In this document: positions 31,126-40,414 of the stretch, one piece after another
How positions within the stretch are numbered: position 1 is the first letter of the stretch
Layout of the letters: the number at the start of each line of letters is the position of its first letter
Origin: JAQBZY01 sp038117205
GTDB lineage: Bacteria > Pseudomonadota > Alphaproteobacteria > Rhodospirillales > Casp-alpha2
DNA length: 40,562 nucleotides
NCBI GenBank assembly: GCA_038117205.1
Contig: JAYOFL010000033.1
Location: 1 to 40,562 of the forward strand
Reading direction: 5' to 3'
Translations under genes and position numbers: made by a program
Notes under the pieces: model-generated
The model's input: only the letters and a program-made list of their open reading frames with translations
Told to the model about the DNA's origin: nothing
Databases searched by the model: none

Positions 31126-32451
31126 ATGGACGGATCCACGAAAGCGACGATCCACGACGCGCTCGTCAAGCGGCGAGCGGCGCAATTCGCGTTCCTGAAG
31201 AGCATGGTCCGTCTCGACACCTCCAATCCGCCGGGCGACCAGGCCAAGGCGGCCGAGAAGGTCGCGACGATGCTGGAAGGGCTGGGCTTCGAGGTCACGC
31301 GCCTCAAGGTGCCGAAGGATCTGGCGCAGCGCCGGGGCCTGGTGTCCGTCACCAACCTTATCGCCAAGCGGGTCTTCGGCGACGGCCCGACCATCGCCCT
31401 GGTCACGGCCCTCGACGCGCCGCCGGCGGGCGAGGACTGGACGCACGATCCCTACGACGGCGAGATCGCCGACGGCGTCATATTCGGACGCGGCCTGCTG
31501 ACGGGCAAGGCGGACCTGGCGGCCTACGCCTATGCCGTGCGGGGACTGGTCGACGCGGCGGCTCCGCTGATCGGCACCGTCGAGTTGCACGTCAGCTTCG
31601 ACGGCACCGGCGCGCTCGGCGCGAAATGGCTGCTCGACGAAAATCTCACCACGCCCAATCTCGCCATCTGCGCCGGGCCGGCGCGCGCCATCGCCGCGCA
31701 TTCCATGGGCACGCTGCAGTTGGACGTCGAGGTACGCGGCCGTGCCGCGCCGTCGCACGCGCCTGAGCGAGGCATCGACGCGCTGGAGGGGGCGAACCGG
31801 ATCGTGACCCTGCTGCACCAGTACCGGGCCGCGCTCGCAAGCCGGAAATCGAAGATAGCCGGCATCCGGCATCCGACGCTGGTGATCGAGGAATTCTATG
31901 CCGGCAGCGAGGTTGGCGGCGTGCCGGCGGGCGCGCGCTTCCGCGTCGACCGCCGCCTGATGCCGGACGAGGATGCGACACAGGTAGAATCGCAACTGAC
32001 CACCATGATCGGCACCAGCGCCGCCAAGACGCCGGGGCTGCGTTGCCGCATCCGGCGGACCCGACTGATCCCGGCCATGCAGCCGACCGACGTCGGCCGG
32101 CCTCTGATCGCCGCCATCGCCCAGCATGCGAAGGACTGCACCGGCGAGGCGCCAGGAGCGGTCGGCGTGGGTTTCGACGTCGAGGCGCGGCACTATTCGG
32201 CGGCGGGTATTCCGACGGTGCTCTACGGCGCAGGGCCGGTCGATCCGACGACGCAGGGCATGAACGGACCGGAGGAACGGCTGAACCTCGACGATCTCCG
32301 CGTCGGGACCGAGGTCGTGGCGCTATCCCTGGCCGATTTGCTGGCGCCGCGTCCGGTGGTCCCGGCGGCGAAACAAGCCCCGAAACAGGTCCCGGAACCG
32401 GTCCCGCAATCGGCCATGGCGGCGAAGGCCGACGCCCCCGTTAACGCTTGA
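31126..32451 (+). CDS. M20-family metallo-hydrolase homologue lacking all zinc ligands (pseudoenzyme)
   Basis: 441 residues from the ATG at 31126 behind GGAGAGG; a TTG at 31093 is an alternative. The fold of an ArgE/DapE-like M20 peptidase is clear: SMVRLDTSNPPGD, GVIFGRGLLTGKAD, a dimerisation domain with PSHAPERGIDALEGANRIV, and GIPTVLYGAGPVD. Aligned without gaps to the neighbouring ArgE motifs, however, every metal ligand is changed: His to A95, bridging Asp to T126, the Glu pair to G160 and T161, Glu to G184, and the C-terminal His to Met. Only the Asp next to the first ligand is kept (D97). The frame is open and codon use is normal, so it is a maintained protein, not a decaying gene. 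A Pro/Gln/Lys-rich tail ends it and overlaps the convergent heparinase gene by 11 bases. Confidence 0.85.
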   Translation: MDGSTKATIHDALVKRRAAQFAFLKSMVRLDTSNPPGDQAKAAEKVATMLEGLGFEVTRLKVPKDLAQRRGLVSVTNLIAKRVFGDGPTIALVTALDAPPAGEDWTHDPYDGEIADGVIFGRGLLTGKADLAAYAYAVRGLVDAAAPLIGTVELHVSFDGTGALGAKWLLDENLTTPNLAICAGPARAIAAHSMGTLQLDVEVRGRAAPSHAPERGIDALEGANRIVTLLHQYRAALASRKSKIAGIRHPTLVIEEFYAGSEVGGVPAGARFRVDRRLMPDEDATQVESQLTTMIGTSAAKTPGLRCRIRRTRLIPAMQPTDVGRPLIAAIAQHAKDCTGEAPGAVGVGFDVEARHYSAAGIPTVLYGAGPVDPTTQGMNGPEERLNLDDLRVGTEVVALSLADLLAPRPVVPAAKQAPKQVPEPVPQSAMAAKADAPVNA

Positions 32452-34495
32452 GCCCCGGCACCGGGAACCGCCCGGCGACCACGCCTTCGAGCCACCGCAC
32501 CGGATCGGGCGGCGCGCCGGTCTCCGGCATGACGACGAGCGCCAACGGCAGCAACGGCCCCTGCCGAGAGAAAGCGATGACCCGCGTCGGAACCTTGACG
32601 CCGTAGGACGGCGAGAATTCCCCGTCTTCTTCCGACGCTTGCCAATCACCGCCGGCGACGACCATCAGGAAGGCCGGGCCTTCGGCAGGATCGAGCCGCC
32701 AGACGCCGGGTCGGGCCGCCGCCACGCGCACATCGGGGGCAAAGGTGAAGCGCGTGCGGACGGCGTGCTCGCCCGTGCCCTCGAAGCCGTCGGCGACGAA
32801 CAGGCGATGCGTGCTCTTTTCCAGCATGACGCCGCGGACGGGCGTGACCGGGCTCTTGAGCCGGCGATAGCCGCTGTGTGCCGCGACCAGCAGGTCGACG
32901 TCGCCCGACGTGCTCCAATGCCGCACCTCGGGCTTGGCGTCGTCGGTAAGCACCCACAGCCATTCCGGCCGTGGCATGCGGTTGATCTCCTGGCCGTCCA
33001 CTTCTGGGGTGTTGTGCGCGGCCGTGGCGCGGAAGCGGTTCCTGGCCTGCCAGTCGGCGGTGTAGACGTAGGCGCCGGGATCGACGATCAGACGCCGGCC
33101 CATCAGGCAGGCCTCGAACGACAGGCAGTCGTTGTGGCCGTGCCCGCCGCGACCGGCCATGCCGACCGGGCCGGCGTCGACGAACACGTGATCGGCGCCG
33201 CCCCGCATGACGTGGACGCCGGAAACCTCGAATGCTTGGGAAACGGGATTGGCGGCGGCCGGCGGCTTCTTGCCGCCGGTGCCGAGCCACCAGATCGCCT
33301 CGCCGGTCTCGGCGCGGCTGGGCGTCGTGGCGGCGCCGATCAGGTCGAGCAGGTAGCGGTGATCGTTGATGTCCTGATTGCCGAGCGGCAGGGCGCGGCC
33401 GTCGTCGGCGTCGCCCCAAATGGGCACGCGGCCGTCCGGGCCGGTATAGGCGGCCGTGAACCCGGCCATGGCGGTGAGCCGCTGCCAGTAATCCTGCGGC
33501 ACCGGCAGGCCGGCGGCGCGGCGGGCAACGGCCGGCAACAGAAATAGTTCCGCGATCAGGCGGTGGTAGGGGACGGAGGCCTCGAAGGTGACGCCGTCGT
33601 CGGGCACCTGGCGCGGAAATTCTTCCGTCAGCAGCCGCCAGGACAGGTCGATCCATTTCTTCGCGCCGCCGGCGCCGCCGAGGCTGATGCCGATCAGCTG
33701 CAGACCGGCCAGATCGGCGGTCAGGTGATTGCCGTTGACGTCGGCCCATTCCAGGTTGGCGACGACGAAACGGCCGTGCAGGTAGAGCGACTTCACCAGC
33801 TGCTCAAGAAAGCCCGGTTCCTTCCATGTATCGGCGCGGTGGCAGGCATGGAACAGCCACAGCATCGAGACGGCGCGGAGCGCCACGTCCATGGGGCAAA
33901 TCCAGTTCGGTCCCTTACAGATCGGATTGCCGATAAACCACTCCTCGACGATGTCGTGGGCGAAGTCGGCATAGGCGTCGTCGCCGGTCAGCACGTAAGC
34001 CTGGCCAGCCGGCAGCAGCCATTGCAGGCGGGACAGGTCCCACGGCACCTTGATGTCGCAGGATTCCTTCAGCCGGTTGACGGGGAGGCGGCGGGACGGC
34101 GCCATGGGCCAGCGGATGCCGGTCTTGAAATCCTGGCACCAGTCGATGGGCTGGCCGAGTTCCTCGGGACCGGAGCCGAGCAGGTCCACCTCGCGGGCGA
34201 GCACCCGCTGGGCGCGGGCGATGACGGTGTCCCGTTCGGCGGCGGAGAGCGCGCCCGGTAGGTTCCGGGCGTCGCGGAGACCGGGGAAGGGACAGGACTT
34301 CTCGATACGGCCCAGGAGGTCGTCGAAATCGTCGGCGCCCAAGGCGGTGGCGAGGGTGCGCCCGTTCAGCCAGAAATCGTAGGACGGCAGGACCTTGGCG
34401 GCGCGGCGCGCCTTCAGCTGCCGCCAGACCCATTGCAGGATGACCTTGGGCGGCTTGTTCCAGCCGCGCCGGGCGAGATCGACGATATCGGTCAC
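32441..34495 (-). CDS. heparinase II/III-family protein
   Basis: 684 residues. N-terminal (alpha/alpha) toroid-type region to about residue 340, then a beta-sandwich domain with GGHGHNDCLSFEACLMGRRLIVDPG near residue 445 that includes the catalytic-type His and Asn residues. Family members are uronic-acid polysaccharide lyases and are often coded inside capsule or exopolysaccharide gene clusters. No signal peptide is evident at the annotated start, MTDIVDLARRGW, so export by another route or a cytoplasmic role is possible. It is next to the cupin and amidotransferase genes of the polysaccharide region. Confidence 0.87.
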   Translation of the reverse strand: MTDIVDLARRGWNKPPKVILQWVWRQLKARRAAKVLPSYDFWLNGRTLATALGADDFDDLLGRIEKSCPFPGLRDARNLPGALSAAERDTVIARAQRVLAREVDLLGSGPEELGQPIDWCQDFKTGIRWPMAPSRRLPVNRLKESCDIKVPWDLSRLQWLLPAGQAYVLTGDDAYADFAHDIVEEWFIGNPICKGPNWICPMDVALRAVSMLWLFHACHRADTWKEPGFLEQLVKSLYLHGRFVVANLEWADVNGNHLTADLAGLQLIGISLGGAGGAKKWIDLSWRLLTEEFPRQVPDDGVTFEASVPYHRLIAELFLLPAVARRAAGLPVPQDYWQRLTAMAGFTAAYTGPDGRVPIWGDADDGRALPLGNQDINDHRYLLDLIGAATTPSRAETGEAIWWLGTGGKKPPAAANPVSQAFEVSGVHVMRGGADHVFVDAGPVGMAGRGGHGHNDCLSFEACLMGRRLIVDPGAYVYTADWQARNRFRATAAHNTPEVDGQEINRMPRPEWLWVLTDDAKPEVRHWSTSGDVDLLVAAHSGYRRLKSPVTPVRGVMLEKSTHRLFVADGFEGTGEHAVRTRFTFAPDVRVAAARPGVWRLDPAEGPAFLMVVAGGDWQASEEDGEFSPSYGVKVPTRVIAFSRQGPLLPLALVVMPETGAPPDPVRWLEGVVAGRFPVPGLKR

Positions 34496-34564
34496 GATCG
34501 CCCCGCGAACAGATCGAAGCGTCTCGCTACCGAAATTCCCTCGTGGGGGGCGGGAAATCCAAGG

Positions 34565-35035
34565 TCAGGATTTCTCATCGGGCGTCCAGGAGAGAGAACC
34601 GTCCGTATCAATCAGTTCGATACGCACGACATCCGCCTCGTATGCCTCCTGGTCGCGCGGGTTCCGCGACAGGGTCAGAAACATTGTATCGACCGGATAC
34701 TTCATGACGTGGTCCACCATGGGCGGTGTGAAGATCATCTGTCCCGCCTCGGCGACAATCAGCTCCGGCTCCCGGTCGCTTCCCGTCGGCCGGTGATAGT
34801 ACTCGATCCGCCCGGCGATGATGTAACAGTAGTGCCAGTCGGTCTTGTGATAGTGGTTCGCACGGACGGACCCCGCCTTCGACTGGATCATTACTGCGCT
34901 CCGCATCATTTCGTCGACCAGAGGCTGGATATTGCCGCGCACATCGACGAAGGGCTTCGACAGTTCGACGAGCGGTTCCTTCGGCCAGGAAGCCATTTCC
35001 TGTTCGGTCAACGGGGGGATGTCGGTTTTCGCCAT
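34565..35035 (-). CDS. cupin-fold protein, sugar-nucleotide isomerase/WxcM-like
   Basis: 156 residues from ATG at 35035, preceded by AGGAT. The double-stranded beta-helix carries the cupin metal motif in NHYHKTDWHYCYIIAGRIEY near residues 62-80, followed by ELIVAEAGQMIFTPPMVDHVM. The pattern is like small cupins encoded in polysaccharide loci, some of which are sugar-nucleotide 3,4-ketoisomerases or epimerases. The particular reaction is unknown. Located between the heparinase-like gene and the first amidotransferase gene, same strand. Confidence 0.82.
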   Translation of the reverse strand: MAKTDIPPLTEQEMASWPKEPLVELSKPFVDVRGNIQPLVDEMMRSAVMIQSKAGSVRANHYHKTDWHYCYIIAGRIEYYHRPTGSDREPELIVAEAGQMIFTPPMVDHVMKYPVDTMFLTLSRNPRDQEAYEADVVRIELIDTDGSLSWTPDEKS

Positions 35036-35037
35036 GC

Positions 35038-35178
35038 TCAATCCTGCGGGCCGGTTGCTGTGGTTGGAATACGAACACTTCCAGCCGACGTGAATGCGCG
35101 TTCTTCCGGGATGGTCCGATCCATCGCCGTCTGTCCGTAGCCAGAATAGATGTCCGAAAAGGCCCGGATGTTCAACAT
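35038..35178 (-). CDS. possible short ORF upstream of the cupin gene
   Basis: A 46-codon frame beginning ATG TTG AAC at 35178 and ending two bases before the cupin ATG. The encoded peptide MLNIRAFSDIYSGYGQTAMD and its continuation match no family I recognise. Its tight spacing could indicate translational coupling or a leader peptide, or it may be the remnant of a truncated sugar gene; chance is equally possible. The remaining gap 35179-35251 shows nothing else. Confidence 0.25.
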   Translation of the reverse strand: MLNIRAFSDIYSGYGQTAMDRTIPEERAFTSAGSVRIPTTATGPQD

Positions 35179-35251
35179 TTCGAATCCCCGGCGGGCATCT
35201 CCACGTGGGTGGCAAGAGGCCAAGTGACGTCGCGGTGTCGGCGTCGTCCTC

Positions 35252-37270
35252 TCACGCGGCCGCCGCGCCGTCGATCCAGTGATCGTGCCAAGCGGTCAGG
35301 TTGAGGAGCACCCAAAGGTGCAGGGCGTTGTCCGCCTCGCCGGTACGGTGCTTGGTGAAGGCGTCCTTGATGGCGGCGGCGTTGAGCGGACCGGACCTGG
35401 CGAGCGGCGAGCCCATCACCATGGCTTCCGCTTCGGCGCCGAAATCCTCCCGCATCCAGTTCGAAACCGGTGCGGCGAAGCCCATCTTCTTGCGGTCGAT
35501 GATCTCGTCCGGAATGACGCCGCGCAGTGCCCGCTTCAACAGATTCTTCGTCTTGTAGCCGTCGATCTTGAGCTGGCGCGGGATGTCCATGGTCAACTCG
35601 ACCAGCTCATGATCGAGGAACGGCACCCGACCCTCGATCGAGGTCGACATGGTGATCTTGTCGACGCGCATCAGCAGCAGTTCCGGCAACCGCAGCCGAA
35701 ACTCCGCGTGAATCATGCGGGCGAGATCGTCGGCGTCGGCCGCCTTGTCGCGGAACTGGGCGGCATAGGCGTCGATGACGGCGCCGCTGTCGGCGGAATT
35801 CGTGGCATCCAGGGAAAGTCCGACGACGCCGGTGTCCGTGTCGGCGGGATCGGGCGCGACGGCGGCGCCGTTCAGGTATTTCTCGACATGGATGGCCCAG
35901 AAGGCGTTGGACCCGCCGTAGAACAGTTCGTGACCCAAATTGACGCGGCGGCTGACCTCGAACGCCTGCTCGAACAGGGAACGGCGGCCGGGTAGCGCGC
36001 GGGCGAGGGCGCCGAGGACCGGGGCGGCGAGCCCGAGAGCGGACCGGAGTGCGCCGGTCCCCATCCGGTCCGAAAGCTTCAGATACTTCATGTAGCTGTC
36101 GTACCCGGCGAACTGCTCGTCCGAGCCCTCGCCCACCTGCACGACGGTGACGCCGGAATCCTTCGCCAGTTTGGAGACGAAATAGAGCGGTACGCAGACC
36201 CAGTCGGAAATCGGCTCGTCCTGGCTGTGGATCAGATCGCCGAGATAGCCCCGCATGTCGGCGCCGTTGACCCGGATTTCGTGGTGGTCGGTGCGGAACC
36301 GTTTGGCGACCTTGTCGGCGTAGTCGAGCTCGTTCAGGTGCGTGTAGTCGGAAAAGCCGATGGTGAAGGTCTTCACCGGCTGGTTGGAGATGCGGCTCAT
36401 CAAGGCGACGTTCGCCGACGAGTCGATGCCGCCCGACAGGAACACGCCGAACGGCACGTCGGCCATCATGCGGCGGTCGATGGCGACTTCGAGGCGGCGC
36501 AGCACCTCGCGGCTCAGGAAGTCGACCCTGGCCGCGTCGGACAAGCCTGCGAGTTCGTTACCGATGCCGGATCGGCCGGGGAGAGCGTCCCAATAGCGCC
36601 GCGCCCGGGCGCTGCCGTCGGCCTCGACTTCCATGATGTGGCCGGCGGGTAGCTTGAAGATGCCCCGGAACATGGTGAGTGGCGCCGGCGTCACCATGAA
36701 GCTGAGATAGTGCGCCAACGCGGTGCCGTTGACGGCGCGCGGTACGGCGGCATCGGTCAGAATGGCCTTGATCTCGGAGGCGAACAGGAATCGTCCGCCG
36801 GCGCGGGTGAAATAGACCGGCTTTATGCCGACGCGGTCGCGGACAATGCTGAGCCGCTTCTTACGGACGTCCCAGATGGCGAACGCGAACATGCCGACGA
36901 GCCGTTCGACGAGACCGTCGACACCCCATTCCTTGTAGCCGTGCACCAGCACCTCGGTATCCGAATGGTCGGTGCGGAAGCGGTGGCCGGCGGCCTCCAA
37001 CTCGGCGCGGAGCTTCAGGTGATTGTAGATCTCGCCGTTGTACGTGACCCAGATCGCGCCGTCGGCATCCGACATGGGTTGGGCGGCGTCAGGATTGAGA
37101 TCGACGATGGCGAGGCGGCGGTGCGATAGCCCGATCCGGCGGTCATCCGAGAGCCAGGTGCCGACCCCGTCCGGTCCCCGGTGCGGCATGGCGTCGTTGA
37201 GGCGGACAAGCTCGCCCTCCGCCACGGAGGCGGACTGGGAAAACGCGAGGATTCCTGCGATGCCGCACAT
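35252..37270 (-). CDS. glutamine-dependent asparagine synthetase-like amidotransferase (AsnB family), copy 1
   Basis: 672 residues. Class II glutamine amidotransferase domain with the N-terminal nucleophile C2 (MCGIAGI), then PHRGPDG, LSHRRLAIVDL and VTYNGEIYNH. The synthetase domain has the ATP-pyrophosphatase motif SGGIDSS at 279-285 and the EGRVPFLDHELVELTM segment. Both active sites look intact. AsnB-like proteins in polysaccharide loci often amidate uronic acids or other carboxylated sugars rather than make free asparagine; the location next to an epimerase and a second copy favours that (inference). Divergent from the epimerase at 37431. Confidence 0.9.
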   Translation of the reverse strand: MCGIAGILAFSQSASVAEGELVRLNDAMPHRGPDGVGTWLSDDRRIGLSHRRLAIVDLNPDAAQPMSDADGAIWVTYNGEIYNHLKLRAELEAAGHRFRTDHSDTEVLVHGYKEWGVDGLVERLVGMFAFAIWDVRKKRLSIVRDRVGIKPVYFTRAGGRFLFASEIKAILTDAAVPRAVNGTALAHYLSFMVTPAPLTMFRGIFKLPAGHIMEVEADGSARARRYWDALPGRSGIGNELAGLSDAARVDFLSREVLRRLEVAIDRRMMADVPFGVFLSGGIDSSANVALMSRISNQPVKTFTIGFSDYTHLNELDYADKVAKRFRTDHHEIRVNGADMRGYLGDLIHSQDEPISDWVCVPLYFVSKLAKDSGVTVVQVGEGSDEQFAGYDSYMKYLKLSDRMGTGALRSALGLAAPVLGALARALPGRRSLFEQAFEVSRRVNLGHELFYGGSNAFWAIHVEKYLNGAAVAPDPADTDTGVVGLSLDATNSADSGAVIDAYAAQFRDKAADADDLARMIHAEFRLRLPELLLMRVDKITMSTSIEGRVPFLDHELVELTMDIPRQLKIDGYKTKNLLKRALRGVIPDEIIDRKKMGFAAPVSNWMREDFGAEAEAMVMGSPLARSGPLNAAAIKDAFTKHRTGEADNALHLWVLLNLTAWHDHWIDGAAAA

Positions 37271-37430
37271 TGACGCTTCCGCCGTTTCCTAGGGAGCCCC
37301 ATTGGTGGGGAGCCGAACGTGTTGATACCGTATGATTTCGCCAATAAAAAGCAAACTTCGGCCTTGCGAGGCTTGGCCATCCGGCCAGCATGAAGTAGCT
37401 TGAGGCGCCAAATAGTTACGGGGATTTTCG
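37271..37430. promoter_or_regulatory. divergent intergenic promoter region
   Basis: 160 bases separate the divergent AsnB-family gene and epimerase, so promoters for both must lie here. The stretch around 37321-37360 (GTTGATACCG..., GCCAATAAAAAGC) is clearly more A/T rich than anything nearby. A hairpin CCCCA-TTGG-TGGGG lies at 37297-37310 in the leader of the AsnB transcript. No specific -35/-10 pair is claimed. Confidence 0.35.
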
Positions 37431-38411
37431 TTGGATATTAAAGGTAAGAAACTCGTCGTCGTGGGCGGTGCCGGGTTGATTGGCTCGCATACTATCGACG
37501 CCTTGTTGCGCGAAGACGTCCGAGAGATCGTTATTTACGACAACTTTACGCGAGGAACGTCCGCAAATATTTTGGGGGCGCTCGGTGATTCGCGGGCCAA
37601 GTTGTTCGATATCGGTGGCGATATTTGCCAGACAGATATCTTGAATGAGGCATTCAAAGGCGCCGACGGCGTCTTTCATTTTGCGGCGCTGTGGCTTTTG
37701 CAGTGCCACGAATTTCCACGCTCGGCATTCGACGTCAACGTCCGCGGAACGTTCAACGTTCTCGAAGCGTGCGTCGCGCAGGGAATCAAGCGGCTCGTCT
37801 ATTCGTCATCGGCCTCGGTCTACGGCGACGCCGTCGAAGAGCCGATGACGGAAGAGCATCCATTCAACAACAAGAATTTCTATGGTGCGACCAAGATTGC
37901 CGGCGAAGCGATGGCGACCGCGTTTCATCATCGATACGGCCTGCCTGTCGTCGGGCTCCGTTACATGAATGTATACGGTCCTCGCCAGGACTATAAGGGC
38001 GCATACATCGCGGTCATCATGAAAATGCTCGACGCGATCGACCGTGGCGAAGGTCCGACGATTTTCGGCGACGGAAGCGAAGCTTTCGACTTTGTCGCCG
38101 TCGAGGACTGCGCGCGGGCGAATGTCTGCGCAATGAAAGCGGAAGCCGTCGGGGAGTACTACAACGTCGGAACGGGCGTCCGGACCTCTCTCCGCGAACT
38201 CGCCGAAGCGCTTCTGGAAATCACCGGGAGCAACCAAGGGATCAAGTTCGCCGAACGTAGTCAGGCGACACTCGTGCGCAACCGGATCGGCTCCACCAAA
38301 AAGGCCATGCGCGACTTGAAATTTGAAAGCAACATCGATCTTTTCGACGGTTTGCGGCGTGTCGTTGAATGGCGCCGTCGCGAAAAGGAGCTGGCGGCCG
38401 GCCGTGGTTAA
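37431..38411 (+). CDS. NAD-dependent sugar-nucleotide epimerase/dehydratase (extended SDR)
   Basis: 326 residues from a TTG at 37431; no in-frame ATG gives a full Rossmann start. NAD motif VVVGGAGLIGSHT at residues 8-20, catalytic Ser in SSSASVYGD, and YxxxK as Y151 and K155 in NFYGATKIAGE. The family includes UDP-glucose 4-epimerase and GDP- or UDP-sugar epimerases and dehydratases. The RYMNVYGPRQ segment is typical. It supplies an activated sugar for the polysaccharide. Third-base A/T is more frequent than in housekeeping genes here. Confidence 0.9.
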   Translation: MDIKGKKLVVVGGAGLIGSHTIDALLREDVREIVIYDNFTRGTSANILGALGDSRAKLFDIGGDICQTDILNEAFKGADGVFHFAALWLLQCHEFPRSAFDVNVRGTFNVLEACVAQGIKRLVYSSSASVYGDAVEEPMTEEHPFNNKNFYGATKIAGEAMATAFHHRYGLPVVGLRYMNVYGPRQDYKGAYIAVIMKMLDAIDRGEGPTIFGDGSEAFDFVAVEDCARANVCAMKAEAVGEYYNVGTGVRTSLRELAEALLEITGSNQGIKFAERSQATLVRNRIGSTKKAMRDLKFESNIDLFDGLRRVVEWRRREKELAAGRG

Positions 38412-38491
38412 GCGGCAATCCGCGCGGGGGCCGTCGTGCCGGATGTGGCGATGCCGGCGACCCCAAGCTTGTCATTCGGGCAATTGACGGC

Positions 38492-40378
38492 ATGTGTGGC
38501 GTAACCGGGATTTTTCACGTCGACGGGCGAGGTGCATCCGAGTCGGCGATCAAGCGGATGACGGATACGGTCGCGCATCGTGGGCCGGACGGCGACGGGA
38601 TTTTCGTCGATCGGTTCGTCGCGCTGGGACACCGCCGACTGGCGATCATCGATCTGTCCGACGCCGCTGCGCAGCCGATGGCCACGGCCGACGGCAGGTT
38701 CGTCATTTCCTACAACGGCGAACTCTACAATTTTCCCAAACTTCGGTCCGAGCTTGAAAGTCTCGGATACGCGTTCAGATCCCGTTCGGATACGGAAGTC
38801 GTTCTTGCGGCATTTGAGCTATGGGGGCGAAAGGCGCTCGAAAGATTCAACGGCATGTTCGCGTTCGCCATTTGGGATCGGCGAGAGTGCAGCCTGACCC
38901 TGGCGCGCGACAGGTACGGGATCAAGCCGCTGTATTGGGCATTCCGTTCCGGGGCGCTCATCTTCGCATCGGAAGCGAAGGCGATCGGCGCATCCGGGCT
39001 CTTGAGCCTGGAGTTGGATGCGTCCGGTCTCGTCGAGTACATGACGTTTCAGAATTTCTTCTCCACGCGCACGCTCGCCAAATCGGTGAACATCGTGCCG
39101 GCCGGAACGTCCATGACGTTCAAGCTCGGCGATACGACCGCACCGAGCCCGAACCGCTACTGGGATTACCATTTCTCGAGCGACGAAACCGGCGCGCAGG
39201 ACGACGACCGGGCATATGTCGAGGAGCTCGACCGACTGTTCCGGCAGGCCGTGTCGCGCCAACTCATTAGCGACGTAGAGGTCGGCGCGTATCTCAGCGG
39301 CGGCATGGATTCCGGATCGATCGCCGCGGTCGCGGCGAAGCAACTTCCGAGCATGCGGACGTTCACCTGCGGATTTGATCTTACCTCCGCTTCCGGCGTC
39401 GAGCTGTCCTTCGACGAAAGGGCGGCGGCGGAACGGATGTCATATCTGTTTCAAACCGAGCACTACGAAGTGGTGCTGAAGGCGGGCGACATGCAGCGGG
39501 TGCTGCCGAAGTTGGCCTGGCATCTCGACGAGCCGCGCGTCGGCCAGTGTTATCCGAATTTCTATGTCGCCAATCTGGCGAGCAAGTTCGTCAAAGTCGT
39601 TCTCTCGGGCGTCGGCGGCGATGAACTTTTCGGTGGATATCCCTGGCGGTACTACCGTTCCGTCGGCGCCGAGAATTTCGCCGCCTACATCAATTCCTAC
39701 TACGACTATTGGCAGCGCCTCGTGCCGGACGGGCAGATGTCGCGCCTGCTGGCGCCTGTTTGGAGTGAGGCCAAGCACGTCGATACCCGACAAGTGTTCA
39801 CCGACGTATTCTCGGATCATGCGAGCTTGCTTGATCGTCCAGACGACTTCGTCAACCATTCTCTGTACTTCGAGGCGAAGACGTTCCTGCACGGCCTGTT
39901 GGTGATCGAAGACAAGGTCAGCATGGCGCATGGCCTGGAAACGCGGGTGCCGTTTCTCGACAATGACCTGGTCGATTTCGCGATGCGCGTGCCGACGCGG
40001 CTCAAGCTGCGCAATGTCACACAGAACGTACGAATCAACGAAAACGAAATCGGGTCGAAGAAGGCCAAATACTACCAGCGCACGTCCGACGGAAAGCTCC
40101 TGCTCCGCGAGATGATGGCCCGACACATTCCGCAAGAGATCGCGCAGCGCGAGAAACAGGGGTTTTCCGCTCCGGACGCCAGTTGGTTCAAGGGCGAGAG
40201 TATCGACTACGTTCGCGACACGTTGTTCAATCCCGGCGCGCATATTTATCGATACTTCGACAGGGCTGTTACCGAAGATTTGATCGAAGAGCACCTGCAA
40301 GGGCGGGAGAACCGCCGGCTGCTGATTTGGTCGTTGCTCAATATCGAAGAGTGGTGCCGTCAACATGGCCCAAAATAA
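38492..40378 (+). CDS. glutamine-dependent asparagine synthetase-like amidotransferase (AsnB family), copy 2
   Basis: 628 residues from the ATG at 38492, chosen because the next residue is the nucleophilic Cys (MCGVTGIF); the frame opens further upstream, but the extra residues would block that role. Glutaminase domain: AHRGPDGDG, LGHRRLAIIDL, SYNGELYN. Synthetase domain: LSGGMDSGS with S269, VVLSGVGGDELFGGYPWR, and LETRVPFLDNDLVDFAM. Clearly distinct from copy 1. Located behind the epimerase and just before the ABC exporter permease, so a role in amidating a sugar or amino-sugar of the exported polymer is likely. Confidence 0.9.
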   Translation: MCGVTGIFHVDGRGASESAIKRMTDTVAHRGPDGDGIFVDRFVALGHRRLAIIDLSDAAAQPMATADGRFVISYNGELYNFPKLRSELESLGYAFRSRSDTEVVLAAFELWGRKALERFNGMFAFAIWDRRECSLTLARDRYGIKPLYWAFRSGALIFASEAKAIGASGLLSLELDASGLVEYMTFQNFFSTRTLAKSVNIVPAGTSMTFKLGDTTAPSPNRYWDYHFSSDETGAQDDDRAYVEELDRLFRQAVSRQLISDVEVGAYLSGGMDSGSIAAVAAKQLPSMRTFTCGFDLTSASGVELSFDERAAAERMSYLFQTEHYEVVLKAGDMQRVLPKLAWHLDEPRVGQCYPNFYVANLASKFVKVVLSGVGGDELFGGYPWRYYRSVGAENFAAYINSYYDYWQRLVPDGQMSRLLAPVWSEAKHVDTRQVFTDVFSDHASLLDRPDDFVNHSLYFEAKTFLHGLLVIEDKVSMAHGLETRVPFLDNDLVDFAMRVPTRLKLRNVTQNVRINENEIGSKKAKYYQRTSDGKLLLREMMARHIPQEIAQREKQGFSAPDASWFKGESIDYVRDTLFNPGAHIYRYFDRAVTEDLIEEHLQGRENRRLLIWSLLNIEEWCRQHGPK

Positions 40379-40414
40379 GGTTCAGAAACGGCATGGATAA
40401 TCGGTAGATTTGGT

